Positions 16,204 through 26,513 are shown, counted from the stretch's first letter. The stretch is DNA of 64,000 bases from Pseudoalteromonas luteoviolacea DSM 6061 (GCF_001625655.1 NZ_AUYB01000106.1:1-64000); one strand, 5' to 3'. Notes: generated by a model not told the origin, from the sequence alone. Made by a program: numbers and translations.

Positions 16204-17517
16204 ATGCGAGGTTTTACAAACTTATTGTTCAATCAAAAATTCCTGTGGCTACAGATTTTAGTCGCACTTACACTTGGTGTATGTATTGGCTTAGCACTCT
16301 CGCCAAAAGGTGCAGCTTTGCTTGGTCAACAGGATGCAGAGCAAGTCGCACAATGGGTTGCATTACCAGGGAAATTGTTCTTGGCTCTTATTCAAATGGT
16401 GGTTATTCCATTGGTAATGTCGTCCATTATTTTGGGTATAGCAGGTAACCAAGATACACAGTTTTTGCGAAAAGTAGGTGTAAGAATATTTCCCTACTTT
16501 GTAGTCACGACAATTATTTCTGTCACTATAGGCGTATTGGTCGTTAGTTTGTTTAATCCAGGATTTTACGTCGATAGCCAGTTGTTGACTAATTTGGGGG
16601 TGAGTACTTCTTTGGTTTCATCAGAACCTGCAACCACAATGAGCATTCCTGAACGTGTCGCGGCGATGATCCCTGCCAACTTTACACAATCAACGTTAGA
16701 TAAAGACATGTTTGCGGTTGTTATGTACGCAGGATTTATAGGTGTTGCATTAACAACGCTTGTGGTTAAGCAAAAGCTATTATTACTAGATCTAACTCAA
16801 GCCGTGCAATCCTTGTCTTTAAAAGTCGTTAATTGGGCCATGCACCTAGCTCCTTTCGCTGTATTTGGCTTGCTATGTGATATTACAATTCGAATCGGTA
16901 TTGATGCATTAATTGGTGTGTCAGCCTATGTTGGAACGGTAATTGTCGGGCTTGTTATATTGCTGCTAGTCTATTTGTCGCTTGTGTGCTTAATTGGTCG
17001 TATTAATCCTTGGAGCTTTATTAAGTCAATTAAAGATGCACAATTATTGGCTTTTTCGACATCAAGTTCTGCAGCGGTAATGCCACTGTCGATGCAAATT
17101 GCAGAACAAAAGCTACAAGTTCAAAAGCCCATTGTTCAGTTCATTGTGCCTTTAGGCGCGACAATAAATATGGATGGAACAGCGCTTTATCAAGTAATAG
17201 CGGCGTTGTTTTTGACCCAAGTTTTTGGTGTTACACTAACTGATAGTCAAATCGTCATGTTGATGTTAACAACTGTCGGAGCTTCTATCGGCTCTCCGAG
17301 CATGCCAGGTGTTGGCATTGTAATTTTAGCTTCGGTATTGGCTAGCTTTGGCATTCCGCCATCTGGAATAGCGCTTATTCTCGGAGTTGATCGTATTTTG
17401 GATATGTGTAGAACAACCTTAAACGTTACTGGTGATTTAACAGCATGTGTTGTTATGAGTCGTTGGCTGAATAAACACATTGAAATTAGCAATTCAAGTG
17501 CTAACTCGCCTGTTTAA
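16204..17517 (+). CDS. Dicarboxylate/amino acid:cation symporter (DAACS family)
   Basis: Inner-membrane transporter of the GltP/DctA/SdcS superfamily, importing dicarboxylates or acidic amino acids with Na+ or H+. The 437-residue length is typical. Diagnostic motifs are the serine-rich hairpin FSTSSSAAVMPLSM (about residues 286-299), the NMDGTALYQ unwound helix (about 323-331) and the DRILDMCRTTLNVTGD substrate-binding segment of the last helix. AAGGAGGG precedes the start by about 8 bases. The gene is monocistronic, with a terminator 34 bases downstream. The motifs place it in the family; whether glutamate, aspartate or another acid is the substrate cannot be read from the sequence. Confidence 0.93.
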   Translation: MRGFTNLLFNQKFLWLQILVALTLGVCIGLALSPKGAALLGQQDAEQVAQWVALPGKLFLALIQMVVIPLVMSSIILGIAGNQDTQFLRKVGVRIFPYFVVTTIISVTIGVLVVSLFNPGFYVDSQLLTNLGVSTSLVSSEPATTMSIPERVAAMIPANFTQSTLDKDMFAVVMYAGFIGVALTTLVVKQKLLLLDLTQAVQSLSLKVVNWAMHLAPFAVFGLLCDITIRIGIDALIGVSAYVGTVIVGLVILLLVYLSLVCLIGRINPWSFIKSIKDAQLLAFSTSSSAAVMPLSMQIAEQKLQVQKPIVQFIVPLGATINMDGTALYQVIAALFLTQVFGVTLTDSQIVMLMLTTVGASIGSPSMPGVGIVILASVLASFGIPPSGIALILGVDRILDMCRTTLNVTGDLTACVVMSRWLNKHIEISNSSANSPV

Positions 17518-17550
17518 CTTACGGTATTTCTTTAAAAAGTGTTCAAATGC

Positions 17551-17580
17551 AAGGTGAATGTTTAAGGTTCACCTTTTTGT
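17551..17580 (+). terminator. Terminator of the symporter gene
   Basis: AAGGTGAA (17551-17558) pairs with TTCACCTT (17568-17575), then TTTGTTTTTT. Confidence 0.85.
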
Positions 17581-17631
17581 TTTTTACACTACACTTAATT
17601 ATGGAGCATCACGATACAGAGGAACACATGG

Positions 17632-18522
17632 GTGGGATGGTTTAACAAAATACAGCGAATGACTGTTGTGCTGTTGTGTATTTGTGTTAACGCGCATGCT
17701 GCTCAAAAGGTACATATTTACTTAGATGACCAACTAGATTTTGAGCTTTTTAGTAACCCACAAAGCAAACCAGTAAATATTGCTGGGGCGACTAATAGAC
17801 TCGTATTTACAAATTTAGGTCCAGACACAAAAGTTGTGTTCGCTAAAGCAAGCTTAAATCGTACTATTAAGCTAATGGAGAACGCAGACTACCCCGCTTG
17901 TACTGTTAATAAAATAAGTACAACCCATCGCAAGTCCAAATTTCTATTTAGTCTACCAGTTAATTTTTATTGGTCACATAAACTCTACACGTACAATAAT
18001 AATATTCCTAATATGGGTGCGGCGCTTAATCACAAAGGCGAGATAAAGTCTCTTCCCGAATTATTTAAGGCTTTTCGGAATAAGGTAATTGTAATCGCAG
18101 ATAATTTTTCATATGGAGATTTTTTAGATCAACAGTTGAAAGAAGTAGACCGTCACAACTTAGTTGTTAGAGGCGGGAGCGATCACTACGAAACAGTCCA
18201 TAGAATGTTTATTTTAGGGCGAGTTGATTTCCTGTTGAGCTACCCTGCTGAATTTCATAGATATAGCAATAACGAAGAGTTACCCGTTAAGTCATATCAT
18301 ATTGCTGGTGCGCCCAAAGTTGTGATTGGGCACATCATGTGTAACAACAACGTACAGAGCAAAAAGTTTATTGCTCGAGTCAACGAAGTTTTAATGAACC
18401 TTTATTTGGGGCAAGAATTTGTAGAAGCGCACACAGACTTTTTACCTGCGAGTGAACACAATGCTCTAGCCGCGTATATTAAGTCGTATTATCACAAAAC
18501 AGTCATAAAAAGTGACAGTTAA
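17632..18522 (+). CDS. Periplasmic solute-binding-like protein (SBP family 3-like)
   Basis: GTG 17632 is the start, with GAGGA about nine bases upstream. A nearby ATG at 17628 is out of frame. A signal peptide (VVLLCICVNAHA) is followed by about 270 residues with the rhythm of orphan family-3 solute-binding proteins found in marine gammaproteobacteria. These include a TNLGPDTKVVFAKASLNRTIKLME-type first lobe with Y-PAC, then SLPELFKAFRNKVIVIADN and a GRVDFLLSYPAEF block corresponding to the 'G-x-x-D-x-x' segment. No ABC permease is adjacent, so a sensory or accessory role is more likely than transport. The ligand is unknown. Confidence 0.7.
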   Translation: MGWFNKIQRMTVVLLCICVNAHAAQKVHIYLDDQLDFELFSNPQSKPVNIAGATNRLVFTNLGPDTKVVFAKASLNRTIKLMENADYPACTVNKISTTHRKSKFLFSLPVNFYWSHKLYTYNNNIPNMGAALNHKGEIKSLPELFKAFRNKVIVIADNFSYGDFLDQQLKEVDRHNLVVRGGSDHYETVHRMFILGRVDFLLSYPAEFHRYSNNEELPVKSYHIAGAPKVVIGHIMCNNNVQSKKFIARVNEVLMNLYLGQEFVEAHTDFLPASEHNALAAYIKSYYHKTVIKSDS

Positions 18523-18728
18523 GTGGCGAATGATGTGAAGCCCCTTTTTACGTTGGAATAATGGAACTACAGCTTATATTATGAAGCGTTTAACTTGTAT
18601 ACAATATTCGAGTATAGACAGATTGTAACAGTCAACTTTGCACTATTCATTTAGATGTAAATAAAACATTGTTCTCATTGCCGCCATGACATAGTATTAA
18701 ACGAGTTGTTTATAGATAGCATTACAAT

Positions 18729-19112
18729 ATGGAACTTGTTAGACCTTTAGAACCAATCCTCATCATCGATGACGTTGAAGAAGTACGAAGCTACTTAATC
18801 GAAATTTTAGAAAACCTTGGTTTCGAAGAAATATACGAATCAAAAGACTTTTCTTCCGCCAAACCCCTACTCCAGTCAAAAGCACCTAATGTATTGTTTT
18901 TAGACATAGAGTTGCCAGACACTGATGGCACGCAAATTTTGGAGTATGTAAATGATAAGTACCCTAACACTCACGTAATAATGTGCTCAGGTCACAACAG
19001 CCTTGAAAACGTGCAAAACACATGGGAACTCGGAGCGAAGGGATTTATAGCTAAACCGTTTAATGCTAAAAAAGTAGATACGGTTATGAAAAGATTAGAA
19101 ATGATTGCATGA
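18729..19112 (+). CDS. Single-domain CheY-like response regulator
   Basis: The 127-residue protein is one receiver domain with an acidic pair (IIDDVEE, about residues 14-20), phospho-acceptor D59 in LFLDIELPDTDG, the switch residue in MCSGHNS and the conserved lysine in AKPF. It has no output domain, so it acts by protein contact. It overlaps the downstream MoxR ATPase gene by four bases (ATGA), implying translational coupling and a shared task. The start codon has no strong ribosome-binding site upstream. A stand-alone receiver heading a moxR operon is unusual. Confidence 0.92.
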   Translation: MELVRPLEPILIIDDVEEVRSYLIEILENLGFEEIYESKDFSSAKPLLQSKAPNVLFLDIELPDTDGTQILEYVNDKYPNTHVIMCSGHNSLENVQNTWELGAKGFIAKPFNAKKVDTVMKRLEMIA

Positions 19113-20020
19113 ACCAAACTTCCCAAAACATTATATCAAAACTATCTGAGCTTATTCTTGGTAAGGACGAACAGCTAAAACTAGCGTTGTGTTGTTTATT
19201 AAGTAAAGGACACTTGTTGATAGAAGACTTGCCTGGTATGGGGAAAACCACTTTATCTCACGGCCTTGCGAATGTACTTGGATTGAGCTATCAGCGTGTC
19301 CAATTTACCAGTGATTTACTCCCAGCAGATATAACCGGCTCAAGTATTTTTAATACCCAAACGCATAGTTTTGATTTTCATTCTGGCCCTATATTTAGCC
19401 AAGTATTGCTCGCTGACGAAATCAACCGAGCTAGTCCTAAAACTCAAAGCGCGCTTTTAGAAGCTATGGAGGAAGGACAAGTAACTGTTGATGGCACCAC
19501 GCACACCTTACCAGAACCGTTTTTTGTAATCGCAACGCAAAATCCGCTTCATCAATCTGGAACGCACCCTCTTCCCGAGTCTCAGTTGGACAGATTCTTT
19601 ATTCGGATCAGTCTTGGTTACCCAGACACAGAAGCAGAAAAAAGCTTAATTATGTCAGGCAATGACCGTGCCTTTAAGCTAGAAGACCTCAGTCTTGCGC
19701 TGTCGTCAGAAGAGCTTTCAGAGTTACAAAAACAGGTCATGTCTATCAAACTTTCAGAACCTGTTGTTCAATACATTATCGATTTAGTTAGTTTTACTAG
19801 AGATTCAGGCGAATTTGGAGATCCACTTTCTCCAAGAGCAAGCATTGCTCTCGGGTTAGCGGCCAGAGCATACGCGTTAATCTCCGGTCGGGATTTTGTA
19901 TTGCCAGATGATATTCAGGCAGTATTTGGGCCAGTAGCAGGACATCGACTCAATGTTCCCTGTAATGAGCAGATCTCCGTTGTTGAGAGCATATTTAATC
20001 GAGTTCCGGTACCTATGTGA
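19109..20020 (+). CDS. MoxR-family AAA+ ATPase
   Basis: The cytoplasmic ATPase has Walker A DLPGMGKTT (about residues 40-48) and Walker B LLADEINRASP (about 97-107). The family motif SALLEAMEEGQVTVDG, the sensor-1 ATQNPLHQSGTHPLPESQLDRF and a C-terminal lid with DPLSPRAS follow. MoxR proteins act as chaperones that assemble or activate enzyme or envelope complexes, usually with DUF58 and vWA partners. It overlaps the receiver gene upstream by 4 bases and the DUF58 gene downstream by up to 4, so the operon is tightly coupled. No vWA-domain gene is present here. Confidence 0.95.
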   Translation: MNQTSQNIISKLSELILGKDEQLKLALCCLLSKGHLLIEDLPGMGKTTLSHGLANVLGLSYQRVQFTSDLLPADITGSSIFNTQTHSFDFHSGPIFSQVLLADEINRASPKTQSALLEAMEEGQVTVDGTTHTLPEPFFVIATQNPLHQSGTHPLPESQLDRFFIRISLGYPDTEAEKSLIMSGNDRAFKLEDLSLALSSEELSELQKQVMSIKLSEPVVQYIIDLVSFTRDSGEFGDPLSPRASIALGLAARAYALISGRDFVLPDDIQAVFGPVAGHRLNVPCNEQISVVESIFNRVPVPM

Positions 20021-20970
20021 TGATATCGGGCGCATATAAAGGCTGGCTAAATAATATTATTGCGAAGAAGCACTCTAGTAATAGTATTACTTTTAGCCAC
20101 GACAATATCTATGTTGTCCCATCTAAAAGCGGATTTTTGTTTCTTTTCTTTGCGCTTTTGAATTTTGTGATTGGGATCAACTATCAAAATAACCTAATTC
20201 TGGGCGTATCTTATTTGATGCTGATGTTACAAATATCAGCACTGTTCTATGGGTACATGAACTTACACGGTCTTCGAATCGAGTTATTGGATATAACGAG
20301 CAATTTTGCAGGGCAGCACAATCAAGCTAAATTTCGAATAACACCTTCTTCAGATGTATTCTCGCTCAACATATATCACTCTGAGTTTTTGAAGTTGGAG
20401 TTTCAAAACAAGCATTTTAGTACCAAAGCCCACAATCAAGTCATTAAACTTCTTATGGATAAAAGAGGCAAGTACCAGAGCGGCAAATTCAAAATACAGA
20501 GCAGCTATCCTTTTGGACTTGTGAATGTTTGGAGCTATTTACTCCCCGATAAAGTTTTTTATGTGTACCCAGCACCAATAAAATGCGAATTAGAGATCCA
20601 AAGTACCTTAGAAGCAGACACAGATACAGGAGTTAAGTCAAATCGCACAGACAGCTTTGAAGATTTTAGTAGTCTCTCTAAATATCAAAAAGGGATGAGT
20701 AAAAACCGTATATCATGGAGACACTTTGCAAAGAGCCAAGAGCTACTAGTCAAAGACTATGAAGGCGAAGAGCAATCGATAAGTCATGTGCTGGATTTTC
20801 ATAAAGTCGAAGGCTCGAAAGAGACAAAGCTATCAAAATTAAGCTATCAAGTAATTGAAGCTGATAAGCAAGGCCATGAATTCGCATTACGTCTTCCCGC
20901 TATATATATAAAAATGGGTAGCGGAGATGTGCATGTGAAGGCATGTTTGGAGGCTTTAAGTGAATGCTAA
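20017..20970 (+). CDS. DUF58-domain membrane protein of the moxR operon
   Basis: The start is GTG 20017 or ATG 20020, both overlapping the moxR stop. Two transmembrane helices (about residues 38-56 and 59-79) are followed by a beta-rich segment. The DUF58 core then reads RTDSFEDFSSLSKYQKGMSKNRISWRHFAKSQELLVKDYEGE, quoted here in overlapping parts: SFEDFSSLSKYQKG, NRISWRHFAKS, LLVKDYEGE. The usual GDD of the core is replaced by GMSK, so the protein is divergent. DUF58 partners are thought to link MoxR to membrane or periplasmic substrates. It overlaps the transglutaminase-like gene by 11 bases. Confidence 0.88.
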   Translation: MMISGAYKGWLNNIIAKKHSSNSITFSHDNIYVVPSKSGFLFLFFALLNFVIGINYQNNLILGVSYLMLMLQISALFYGYMNLHGLRIELLDITSNFAGQHNQAKFRITPSSDVFSLNIYHSEFLKLEFQNKHFSTKAHNQVIKLLMDKRGKYQSGKFKIQSSYPFGLVNVWSYLLPDKVFYVYPAPIKCELEIQSTLEADTDTGVKSNRTDSFEDFSSLSKYQKGMSKNRISWRHFAKSQELLVKDYEGEEQSISHVLDFHKVEGSKETKLSKLSYQVIEADKQGHEFALRLPAIYIKMGSGDVHVKACLEALSEC

Positions 20971-22909
20971 TTTATTAGTTGAACGTAATACACTGATTAC
21001 CTCCCTTATCTATTGCGCAATCTCACTGTTACTATTTCAAAGTTTGGGTTATGTGTTTTGCGTATCAATTGTGCTTGTCACAATATTCAAACTCAGTACG
21101 ACAATGGGAGCGGTTAAAAACCCATCCAAGCTGGTGGTCAACCTATTAGCAGTGACTGTGATTGTTGTCGTGTTTCTCTCTTTGGGTTTTAAAAACACGA
21201 TCGAAATGTTTGTTGCCATGTTGATTGGTGCGTGTGCTTTAAAAATGTTGCAAGTGAGTACAGCTAAGCAAGCAACTTCGGCTTATATACTCAATTTTTT
21301 TACTTACCCTTGCTTTTATCTTTTTTCGCAAAACATTCTAGCGTTTACGTTTGTGGCAGCGTTGTTGTTATTTAATCTCTCACAACTTTTCAGTGTGTCT
21401 CACAATCTGCCTATAAAGGTTGCCTACAAAAATTCGCTGAAAAAATTCATATTTAGTTTGCCATTGGCTGTTGCAATGGTGCTTCTGGTCCCTAAGCTAC
21501 CGCCCTTTTGGCAACTGCCTAATGCAAAGTCAGCGAACACTGGTTTGTCTGAGGATGTAGACCCTTTCGAAATAACTGAACTTTCCCGCTCTTCTGAACT
21601 AGCATTTCGTGCGCTGTTACCTACCGCAGAGATGTTCCAGCCTCCCTTTTATTGGCGCGCCATAGTACATGACCAGTTTGATGGCAAAAAGTGGCAAATG
21701 TCGAGGTTACAAGGCGTTGGGTTGCAAAGGACTTATCAGCCAATGGGGCCTACTTATTCGGTAATCGCAGAACCATCAAATACGAGGTGGCTTTTTACAT
21801 TAGGCGACGGTGTGCCCGCTAGCAAAGGTATGAATGTAAATAACTTTGGTACGATTTTCCAAAAAAAGCTCTCTAACAAAGCTGTGCAGTATGAGGTTTC
21901 CCCAGTTGATTTAGATGACGCTCGCTTAACACGCTGGGAGTATGGAATTAACACGCAGCTCCCACAAGGGTTTAATCCGCGGGCTTCGGCATTGGCAAGC
22001 AAGTGGAATTCTGAGACAAATAGCACTCAAGAGTTTATCACTAAAATGAAAGCATTCTTTGTCGAAGGTGATTTTACATATAGCCTTACGCCACCAGCAA
22101 TTTCTGAAAAGCACAATGTCGATGAGTTTTTATTTTCTACACAGGCTGGGTTTTGCGGTCACTACGCTTCAGCGGCAGCTTTTTTGATGCGAAATGCAGG
22201 GATCCCAACGCGTTTGGTTTCGGGTTACCTAGGGGGAGAATATAATCAACAAAGCAATTACTACGCAGTTTATCAATATGATGCTCACGCTTGGGTAGAA
22301 TATTATGTGCCTCAACTAGGTTGGCTCAGATTAGATCCAACCGCATGGGTTGCGCCAAATCGAATGTTCGGTTCATTGTCTGATTTAGCTCAGCTAGAGC
22401 AACAATTTAAAGATAACTTAGGGATAAGCTTAGCGTCATTTTCTAATATCAGAGCTATAAATTGGTTACGCTTGCAATTGGAGCAACTTGATTTTCACTG
22501 GACAAGGTGGGTACTCAATTTTGACGGCAAGAAGCAATCGTCTCTACTAAAAGCGTTGTTTGGCAATAAACACAACTTTTTACCAGCGCTTTCTGTGATT
22601 TTGATACTTATAACGGTCTTTGGCGGTTGGTTTGCGTATTTAAACTTTAGGAACTGGCAAAAACAACCAAAAGAAATCCGACTCTATAATAGGCTGTTAG
22701 ATTTTGGTAAGGTACAATCTGGCAGTTTAACGCCGAAGCAAGCAATTGAATTGCTCAAGCAGAAATTCCCTCGAGCACAAAGCGAGTTAGACGAGTTTTA
22801 TGAATTGTTTGAGTTGGCTAGATATAACACCTTAAGGCTCTCTAATGAGCAATATAAAAGGCTTGGTCTATTAAATAAACGAATAATAAAAAAGGCAAAA
22901 ATAAAATAA
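20960..22909 (+). CDS. Membrane-anchored transglutaminase-like protein (TgpA type: DUF3488, transglutaminase core, DUF4129)
   Basis: GGAGG six bases before GTG 20960 fixes the start. Several N-terminal transmembrane helices (residues 1-190, DUF3488) lead to a large periplasmic part. Its transglutaminase core has the complete triad, C399 in [11 protein letters not shown]443 in DAHAWVEY and D459 in LDPTAW. A further membrane helix at about 540-560 precedes a cytoplasmic DUF4129-like tail. This matches TgpA of Pseudomonas, an essential periplasmic transglutaminase encoded with moxR and DUF58 genes. It probably modifies or crosslinks envelope proteins, with MoxR/DUF58 as activators. All catalytic residues are intact. 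Confidence 0.93.
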   Translation: MNANLLVERNTLITSLIYCAISLLLFQSLGYVFCVSIVLVTIFKLSTTMGAVKNPSKLVVNLLAVTVIVVVFLSLGFKNTIEMFVAMLIGACALKMLQVSTAKQATSAYILNFFTYPCFYLFSQNILAFTFVAALLLFNLSQLFSVSHNLPIKVAYKNSLKKFIFSLPLAVAMVLLVPKLPPFWQLPNAKSANTGLSEDVDPFEITELSRSSELAFRALLPTAEMFQPPFYWRAIVHDQFDGKKWQMSRLQGVGLQRTYQPMGPTYSVIAEPSNTRWLFTLGDGVPASKGMNVNNFGTIFQKKLSNKAVQYEVSPVDLDDARLTRWEYGINTQLPQGFNPRASALASKWNSETNSTQEFITKMKAFFVEGDFTYSLTPPAISEKHNVDEFLFSTQAGFCGHYASAAAFLMRNAGIPTRLVSGYLGGEYNQQSNYYAVYQYDAHAWVEYYVPQLGWLRLDPTAWVAPNRMFGSLSDLAQLEQQFKDNLGISLASFSNIRAINWLRLQLEQLDFHWTRWVLNFDGKKQSSLLKALFGNKHNFLPALSVILILITVFGGWFAYLNFRNWQKQPKEIRLYNRLLDFGKVQSGSLTPKQAIELLKQKFPRAQSELDEFYELFELARYNTLRLSNEQYKRLGLLNKRIIKKAKIK

Positions 22910-22910
22910 T

Positions 22911-24233
22911 ATGAATGCTGTAGTTGTTGGGGTCATTTTAATGCTTGGCCTATCCCTTTTTAGAGTGAACGTAATTGTCGCAATGACCCTGAGTGCTTTG
23001 GCTGCGGGCCTCACCGCTGGCCTTGGTTTAGAGAATACCTTAAATGCATTTAATGATGGGCTATCTGGCGGTGCTCAAATTGCCCTGAGTTATGCAATGC
23101 TTGGTGCATTTGCTGTTGCCATTTCAAAATCGGGTTTAACATTAATACTCGCCAGTAAATTACTAGGTTTAGTCAACAGTAAAAACAAAGACTCAGCAAA
23201 CTATTTGAGTATGCTAATTTTGGTCGTGATCATGGGATGTGCAATTGCTTCTCAAAATCTAGTGCCTGTGCATATTGCTTTCATACCTATTCTTATTCCG
23301 CCATTAATCGTTATTTTTAATAAGCTTAAAATGGATCGGCGGGCAATTGCATGTGTGCTTACTTTTGGTCTAGCAACATCTTATATGGTACTACCTTACG
23401 GATTTGGTGGTATTTATTTGTATTCCATTCTACATAAAAACTTAACGGATAATGGCTTGGAGATAGTTAACACTGCAGTTCCATATGCGATGATTATTCC
23501 GGCGCTTGGTATGCTCGTTGGATTGGTTATTGCTGTATTTATTAGTTATCGTAAACCCAGAATGTATCAAGGTGAAGCACGTGCTGATGAACAAGTGAAT
23601 ATCAAAGTTGAAGATCAAAAGAAGGTGCTTATTGGTGGTGTTATTGCCATTATTTGCTCGTTGTTGGCACAAAATGTAAGTGGCTCAATGATACTTGGTG
23701 GCCTAGTTGGCGTGATGATGTTTGCGATGTTCGGGCTTATTAAATGGGACCAAAGCTCTGATGTTTTCACCAAGGGTGTAGCGATGATGGCGATGATAGG
23801 ATTTATCATGATCTCTGCTCAGGGATTTGCCTCTGTGATGAAAGAGACCGGAGATGTTGCATCCTTGGTAGCAGCATGTGCGGATGTTATAGGCGATAGT
23901 AAGCCTATCGCGGCAGCTGTTATATTAATTGTCGGGTTACTCATCACAATGGGCATTGGGAGTTCATTTTCGACTGTGCCAATTATCGCCACTTTGTTTG
24001 TGCCGCTCTCGCTAGAAGTCGGTTTTTCAGCCATGGCAACGGTAGCATTAGTCGGCACGGCAGGGGCTTTAGGCGATGCCGGTTCACCTGCTTCTGACTC
24101 AACGCTAGGACCGACCTCTGGTCTGAACACAGATGGTCAGCACGATCATATTTGGGACTCAGTCGTACCAACATTTATTCACTTTAACATTCCGCTGCTT
24201 ATATTTGGCTGGATAGCAGCAATGGTATTGTAA
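22911..24233 (+). CDS. NhaC-family Na+/H+ antiporter-like transporter (COG2056/YuiF type)
   Basis: The 440-residue protein has about 11-12 transmembrane helices. It opens with [20 protein letters not shown] and carries the family-typical [20 protein letters not shown] loop near residues 385-405 and a final [15 protein letters not shown] segment. Such proteins are annotated as sodium/proton antiporters or histidine/amino-acid transporters, and substrate cannot be decided here. It starts one base after the TgpA-type stop codon with no clear ribosome-binding site, so it is probably translated by coupling as the last gene of the receiver-moxR operon. A terminator follows at once. Confidence 0.87.
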   Translation: MNAVVVGVILMLGLSLFRVNVIVAMTLSALAAGLTAGLGLENTLNAFNDGLSGGAQIALSYAMLGAFAVAISKSGLTLILASKLLGLVNSKNKDSANYLSMLILVVIMGCAIASQNLVPVHIAFIPILIPPLIVIFNKLKMDRRAIACVLTFGLATSYMVLPYGFGGIYLYSILHKNLTDNGLEIVNTAVPYAMIIPALGMLVGLVIAVFISYRKPRMYQGEARADEQVNIKVEDQKKVLIGGVIAIICSLLAQNVSGSMILGGLVGVMMFAMFGLIKWDQSSDVFTKGVAMMAMIGFIMISAQGFASVMKETGDVASLVAACADVIGDSKPIAAAVILIVGLLITMGIGSSFSTVPIIATLFVPLSLEVGFSAMATVALVGTAGALGDAGSPASDSTLGPTSGLNTDGQHDHIWDSVVPTFIHFNIPLLIFGWIAAMVL

Positions 24234-24236
24234 TAG

Positions 24237-24260
24237 GAGCCCGTAAGGGCTCTTTCTTTT
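24237..24260 (+). terminator. Terminator of the receiver-moxR-transporter operon
   Basis: GAGCCC, loop GTAA, GGGCTC (24237-24252), then TTTCTTTT. Confidence 0.88.
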
Positions 24261-24437
24261 ATTCTACTTTTTACCCTCTTTGCTGTTTTTAAACTAAAAA
24301 TCACGCTTCTCATATTGCTTTGCAATATGCAACTAGACGCACCATAAAATACAAAAAAAACATAAAAAACAACCCACTATGAATTGGCATACATAATGCT
24401 CAGTTGGCTTAGGTAAATTTGAATCTAGGGTGACTAT

Positions 24438-25298
24438 ATGAACGTTGTTTTTATTGGCGCAGGCCAACAGATGCTACAAATAATGAAAAAATTGAAACCG
24501 TTGTGCCAAACCATGAGTGCCATTTGTGCTACTCCAGAAGCGAGTTTTGATATTGACAACAAATGCGCGTTGCTTTCATATGCGCAATTAGAAACGCTGC
24601 AAAATATGAGTTTGTCACTATGTTCTAATAAGGAGCGAGCAGAGGAAAGGCATACAGCAAACCTAGAGCTATTGTCACTTATGTGCAATACGCCATCAGA
24701 AGCCATCAGCATTTATAGCAAGTCGATTAACAGCAACAGTTGTATATACCCGATGTCTGACTATGCAACTGATTTGGTCGCTATAACTCAATGTGGAAGT
24801 ACAGTTGTAGGCACTAAAAATATTGATGCACTCGCTGACTTTCCTCATGAAGTATTTTTGTCAAAAGAAGTGCCTTCACCATCCGGTGCAATTGAGGTCA
24901 TAGCGAAAGCTGACCTTTTAATATTTGGTCCATGTAACCCAGTCACAGACTTACTTCCACTATTACTAATACCGGACATTAAAAATGCAGTTTTAGAAAC
25001 ATCGGCAAGTCGTTTGCTAATAGACACTCCCATTGTTGGAAGTTTACTGCTAAAAGGCTGCAGTGCCTCACGGTATTTGGAGTGGATGAAGTCACAAATT
25101 GGATATCAATTTTTTGATATTGCCATTTCGAATCAATTTACCGATATACTCAGCTTTCACTATAGAGAGAGTAAGTCAAACTCTCCAAAGGATATAGGCA
25201 CTAACAACACGCTAGATATGATGGACGAGTTGTTCAAAGTGCCCACAATTGCAACCTTGAATGCTGTTAAGCAATCAGGAATTAATCTAGCTAACTAA
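24438..25298 (+). CDS. Divergent CofD/YvcK-superfamily protein
   Basis: The fold signature is an N-terminal VVFIGAGQQML nucleotide-binding turn and a central ADLLIFGPCNPVTDLLPLLLIPDI stretch. The latter matches the 'GPGSLYTSIIPNLLV-GI' block of YvcK and CofD (2-phospho-L-lactate transferase) proteins. YvcK proteins affect cell-wall precursor supply and carbon control; CofD makes coenzyme F420. At 286 residues it is slightly short, and the usual G-G-T-G start is altered to G-A-G-Q, so ordinary catalytic activity is doubtful. The gene is monocistronic with a terminator after it. Assignment to the superfamily rests on two motifs. Confidence 0.65.
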   Translation: MNVVFIGAGQQMLQIMKKLKPLCQTMSAICATPEASFDIDNKCALLSYAQLETLQNMSLSLCSNKERAEERHTANLELLSLMCNTPSEAISIYSKSINSNSCIYPMSDYATDLVAITQCGSTVVGTKNIDALADFPHEVFLSKEVPSPSGAIEVIAKADLLIFGPCNPVTDLLPLLLIPDIKNAVLETSASRLLIDTPIVGSLLLKGCSASRYLEWMKSQIGYQFFDIAISNQFTDILSFHYRESKSNSPKDIGTNNTLDMMDELFKVPTIATLNAVKQSGINLAN

Positions 25299-25334
25299 TA
25301 TTCATTGGCACAATGAGTTATGGTGCGTGCGTGT

Positions 25335-25364
25335 GCGGTTGTCGAATTAGGCAACCGCTTTTTT
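25335..25364 (+). terminator. Terminator after the CofD/YvcK-like gene
   Basis: GCGGTTG (25335-25341) pairs with CAACCGC (25352-25358), followed by six T. Confidence 0.85.
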
Positions 25365-26343
25365 AGTAATTTACTGTGCATGTTGCGACGTTATCTTGAT
25401 TACAATAATGGAAATCAAGGTAGTAAGTGTTTTTTTGGGGTTTTTCTCCCGATTTAACATAACGGTATAGAAGTTCAGCACTCAACCTGCCCATTTCATG
25501 TGGGTTTTGTCCTATGTTAATACTCGAAAGACCGTTGCTAAGAGCTTTGAGCTGAATTTGCTCGGTGTCTGCGGAGATGATTGTGATATCCCCTTCTTGA
25601 ATACGCTTTTTGTACGACAGCAATTTGCTCGTGTAGTCTGTGTTAAATTGGGCAAAGCCGGCAACAGCGATAAATATTGGGGGGTGTTTATAGTCAAGTA
25701 TCGTCAGCAATTGGTTGAGTGAGTCATCTCTTCTACCCATGGTGTAAAGGGGGCATCGATCATATTCTATCCAACCGGTGCTACCATTTAATTTAGTTAC
25801 ACTACCATCAGACAATGCATGCCTCACGCCCTCAATACGCTTATTTAAATTTGGTGTCGTTTGATGCCCCGATTGGATACAGATTGGCTGTGGGTCCAAT
25901 TTTTTGTACTTTTTGGCGGCTTGCCCTAAAGCATTACCAAAATCAAAATTATTGGTGCCGACATAAGTAAGACGATACGTTTTATGTTGCTCAAGTAAAT
26001 CTGAGTCGAATGTAATGACGGGGATGCCCTTTTCTTTCGCAAGTTGTAAGGCGCCAGAGACTAAAAATCGAGAGTCGGTCGTTGATATCAACAGGCCATC
26101 AATTCCTTTGTTTATGTACTCTTTTACAATGAGAACTTGAGTTCTTACATCCTGATAATCATCTGCTCCATCATAGATACAGGTTAAGTCAGAAATAGTA
26201 CGCGAAAAGGCTTGGCATCCTTTAAAGGACTGTTCATAAAACGAGTCGTTTTTGGTTTTACCTATGAGTGCGAATGATAGTTTTGCACTTGTGCTTGTAC
26301 TAAATGCTAAAGTCGCGAGTACACACCATTTAAGCAGATGCAT
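25363..26343 (-). CDS. Periplasmic sugar-binding-like protein (Peripla_BP_4/TorT-like)
   Basis: The frame opens at 26397, but the ATG at 26343 gives a proper signal peptide (MHLLKWCVLATLAFSTSTSA) with TTAGG just before it. I prefer that start. The mature protein has the two-lobe type I fold. It starts LSFALIGKTKNDSFYEQ, as in ribose- and galactose-binding proteins, and continues with DGLLISTTDSRFLV, GIPVITFDSDL and TYVGTNNFDFG, ending in IGQNPHEMGRLSAELLYR. TorT and autoinducer-binding LuxP proteins share this layout. No transporter genes are nearby, so it may feed a sensor kinase elsewhere. Mature cysteines probably form disulfides. Confidence 0.82.
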   Translation of the reverse strand: MHLLKWCVLATLAFSTSTSAKLSFALIGKTKNDSFYEQSFKGCQAFSRTISDLTCIYDGADDYQDVRTQVLIVKEYINKGIDGLLISTTDSRFLVSGALQLAKEKGIPVITFDSDLLEQHKTYRLTYVGTNNFDFGNALGQAAKKYKKLDPQPICIQSGHQTTPNLNKRIEGVRHALSDGSVTKLNGSTGWIEYDRCPLYTMGRRDDSLNQLLTILDYKHPPIFIAVAGFAQFNTDYTSKLLSYKKRIQEGDITIISADTEQIQLKALSNGLSSINIGQNPHEMGRLSAELLYRYVKSGEKPQKNTYYLDFHYCNQDNVATCTVNY

Positions 26344-26513
26344 TAACCTAAATTTCAAAGCTAAGTCCTTGACAAATTTGCCATAAGCTTGCGTCATACT
26401 TAATGAGTTTAACGCTTTTTGGGACTAAGGCAATTAAAACCAGTGTTTATATTCGCCTAATCGACTCATGCAGTTTTTAGTAACCTACAATGTAGTGATG
26501 AGTTATAGCTAAC

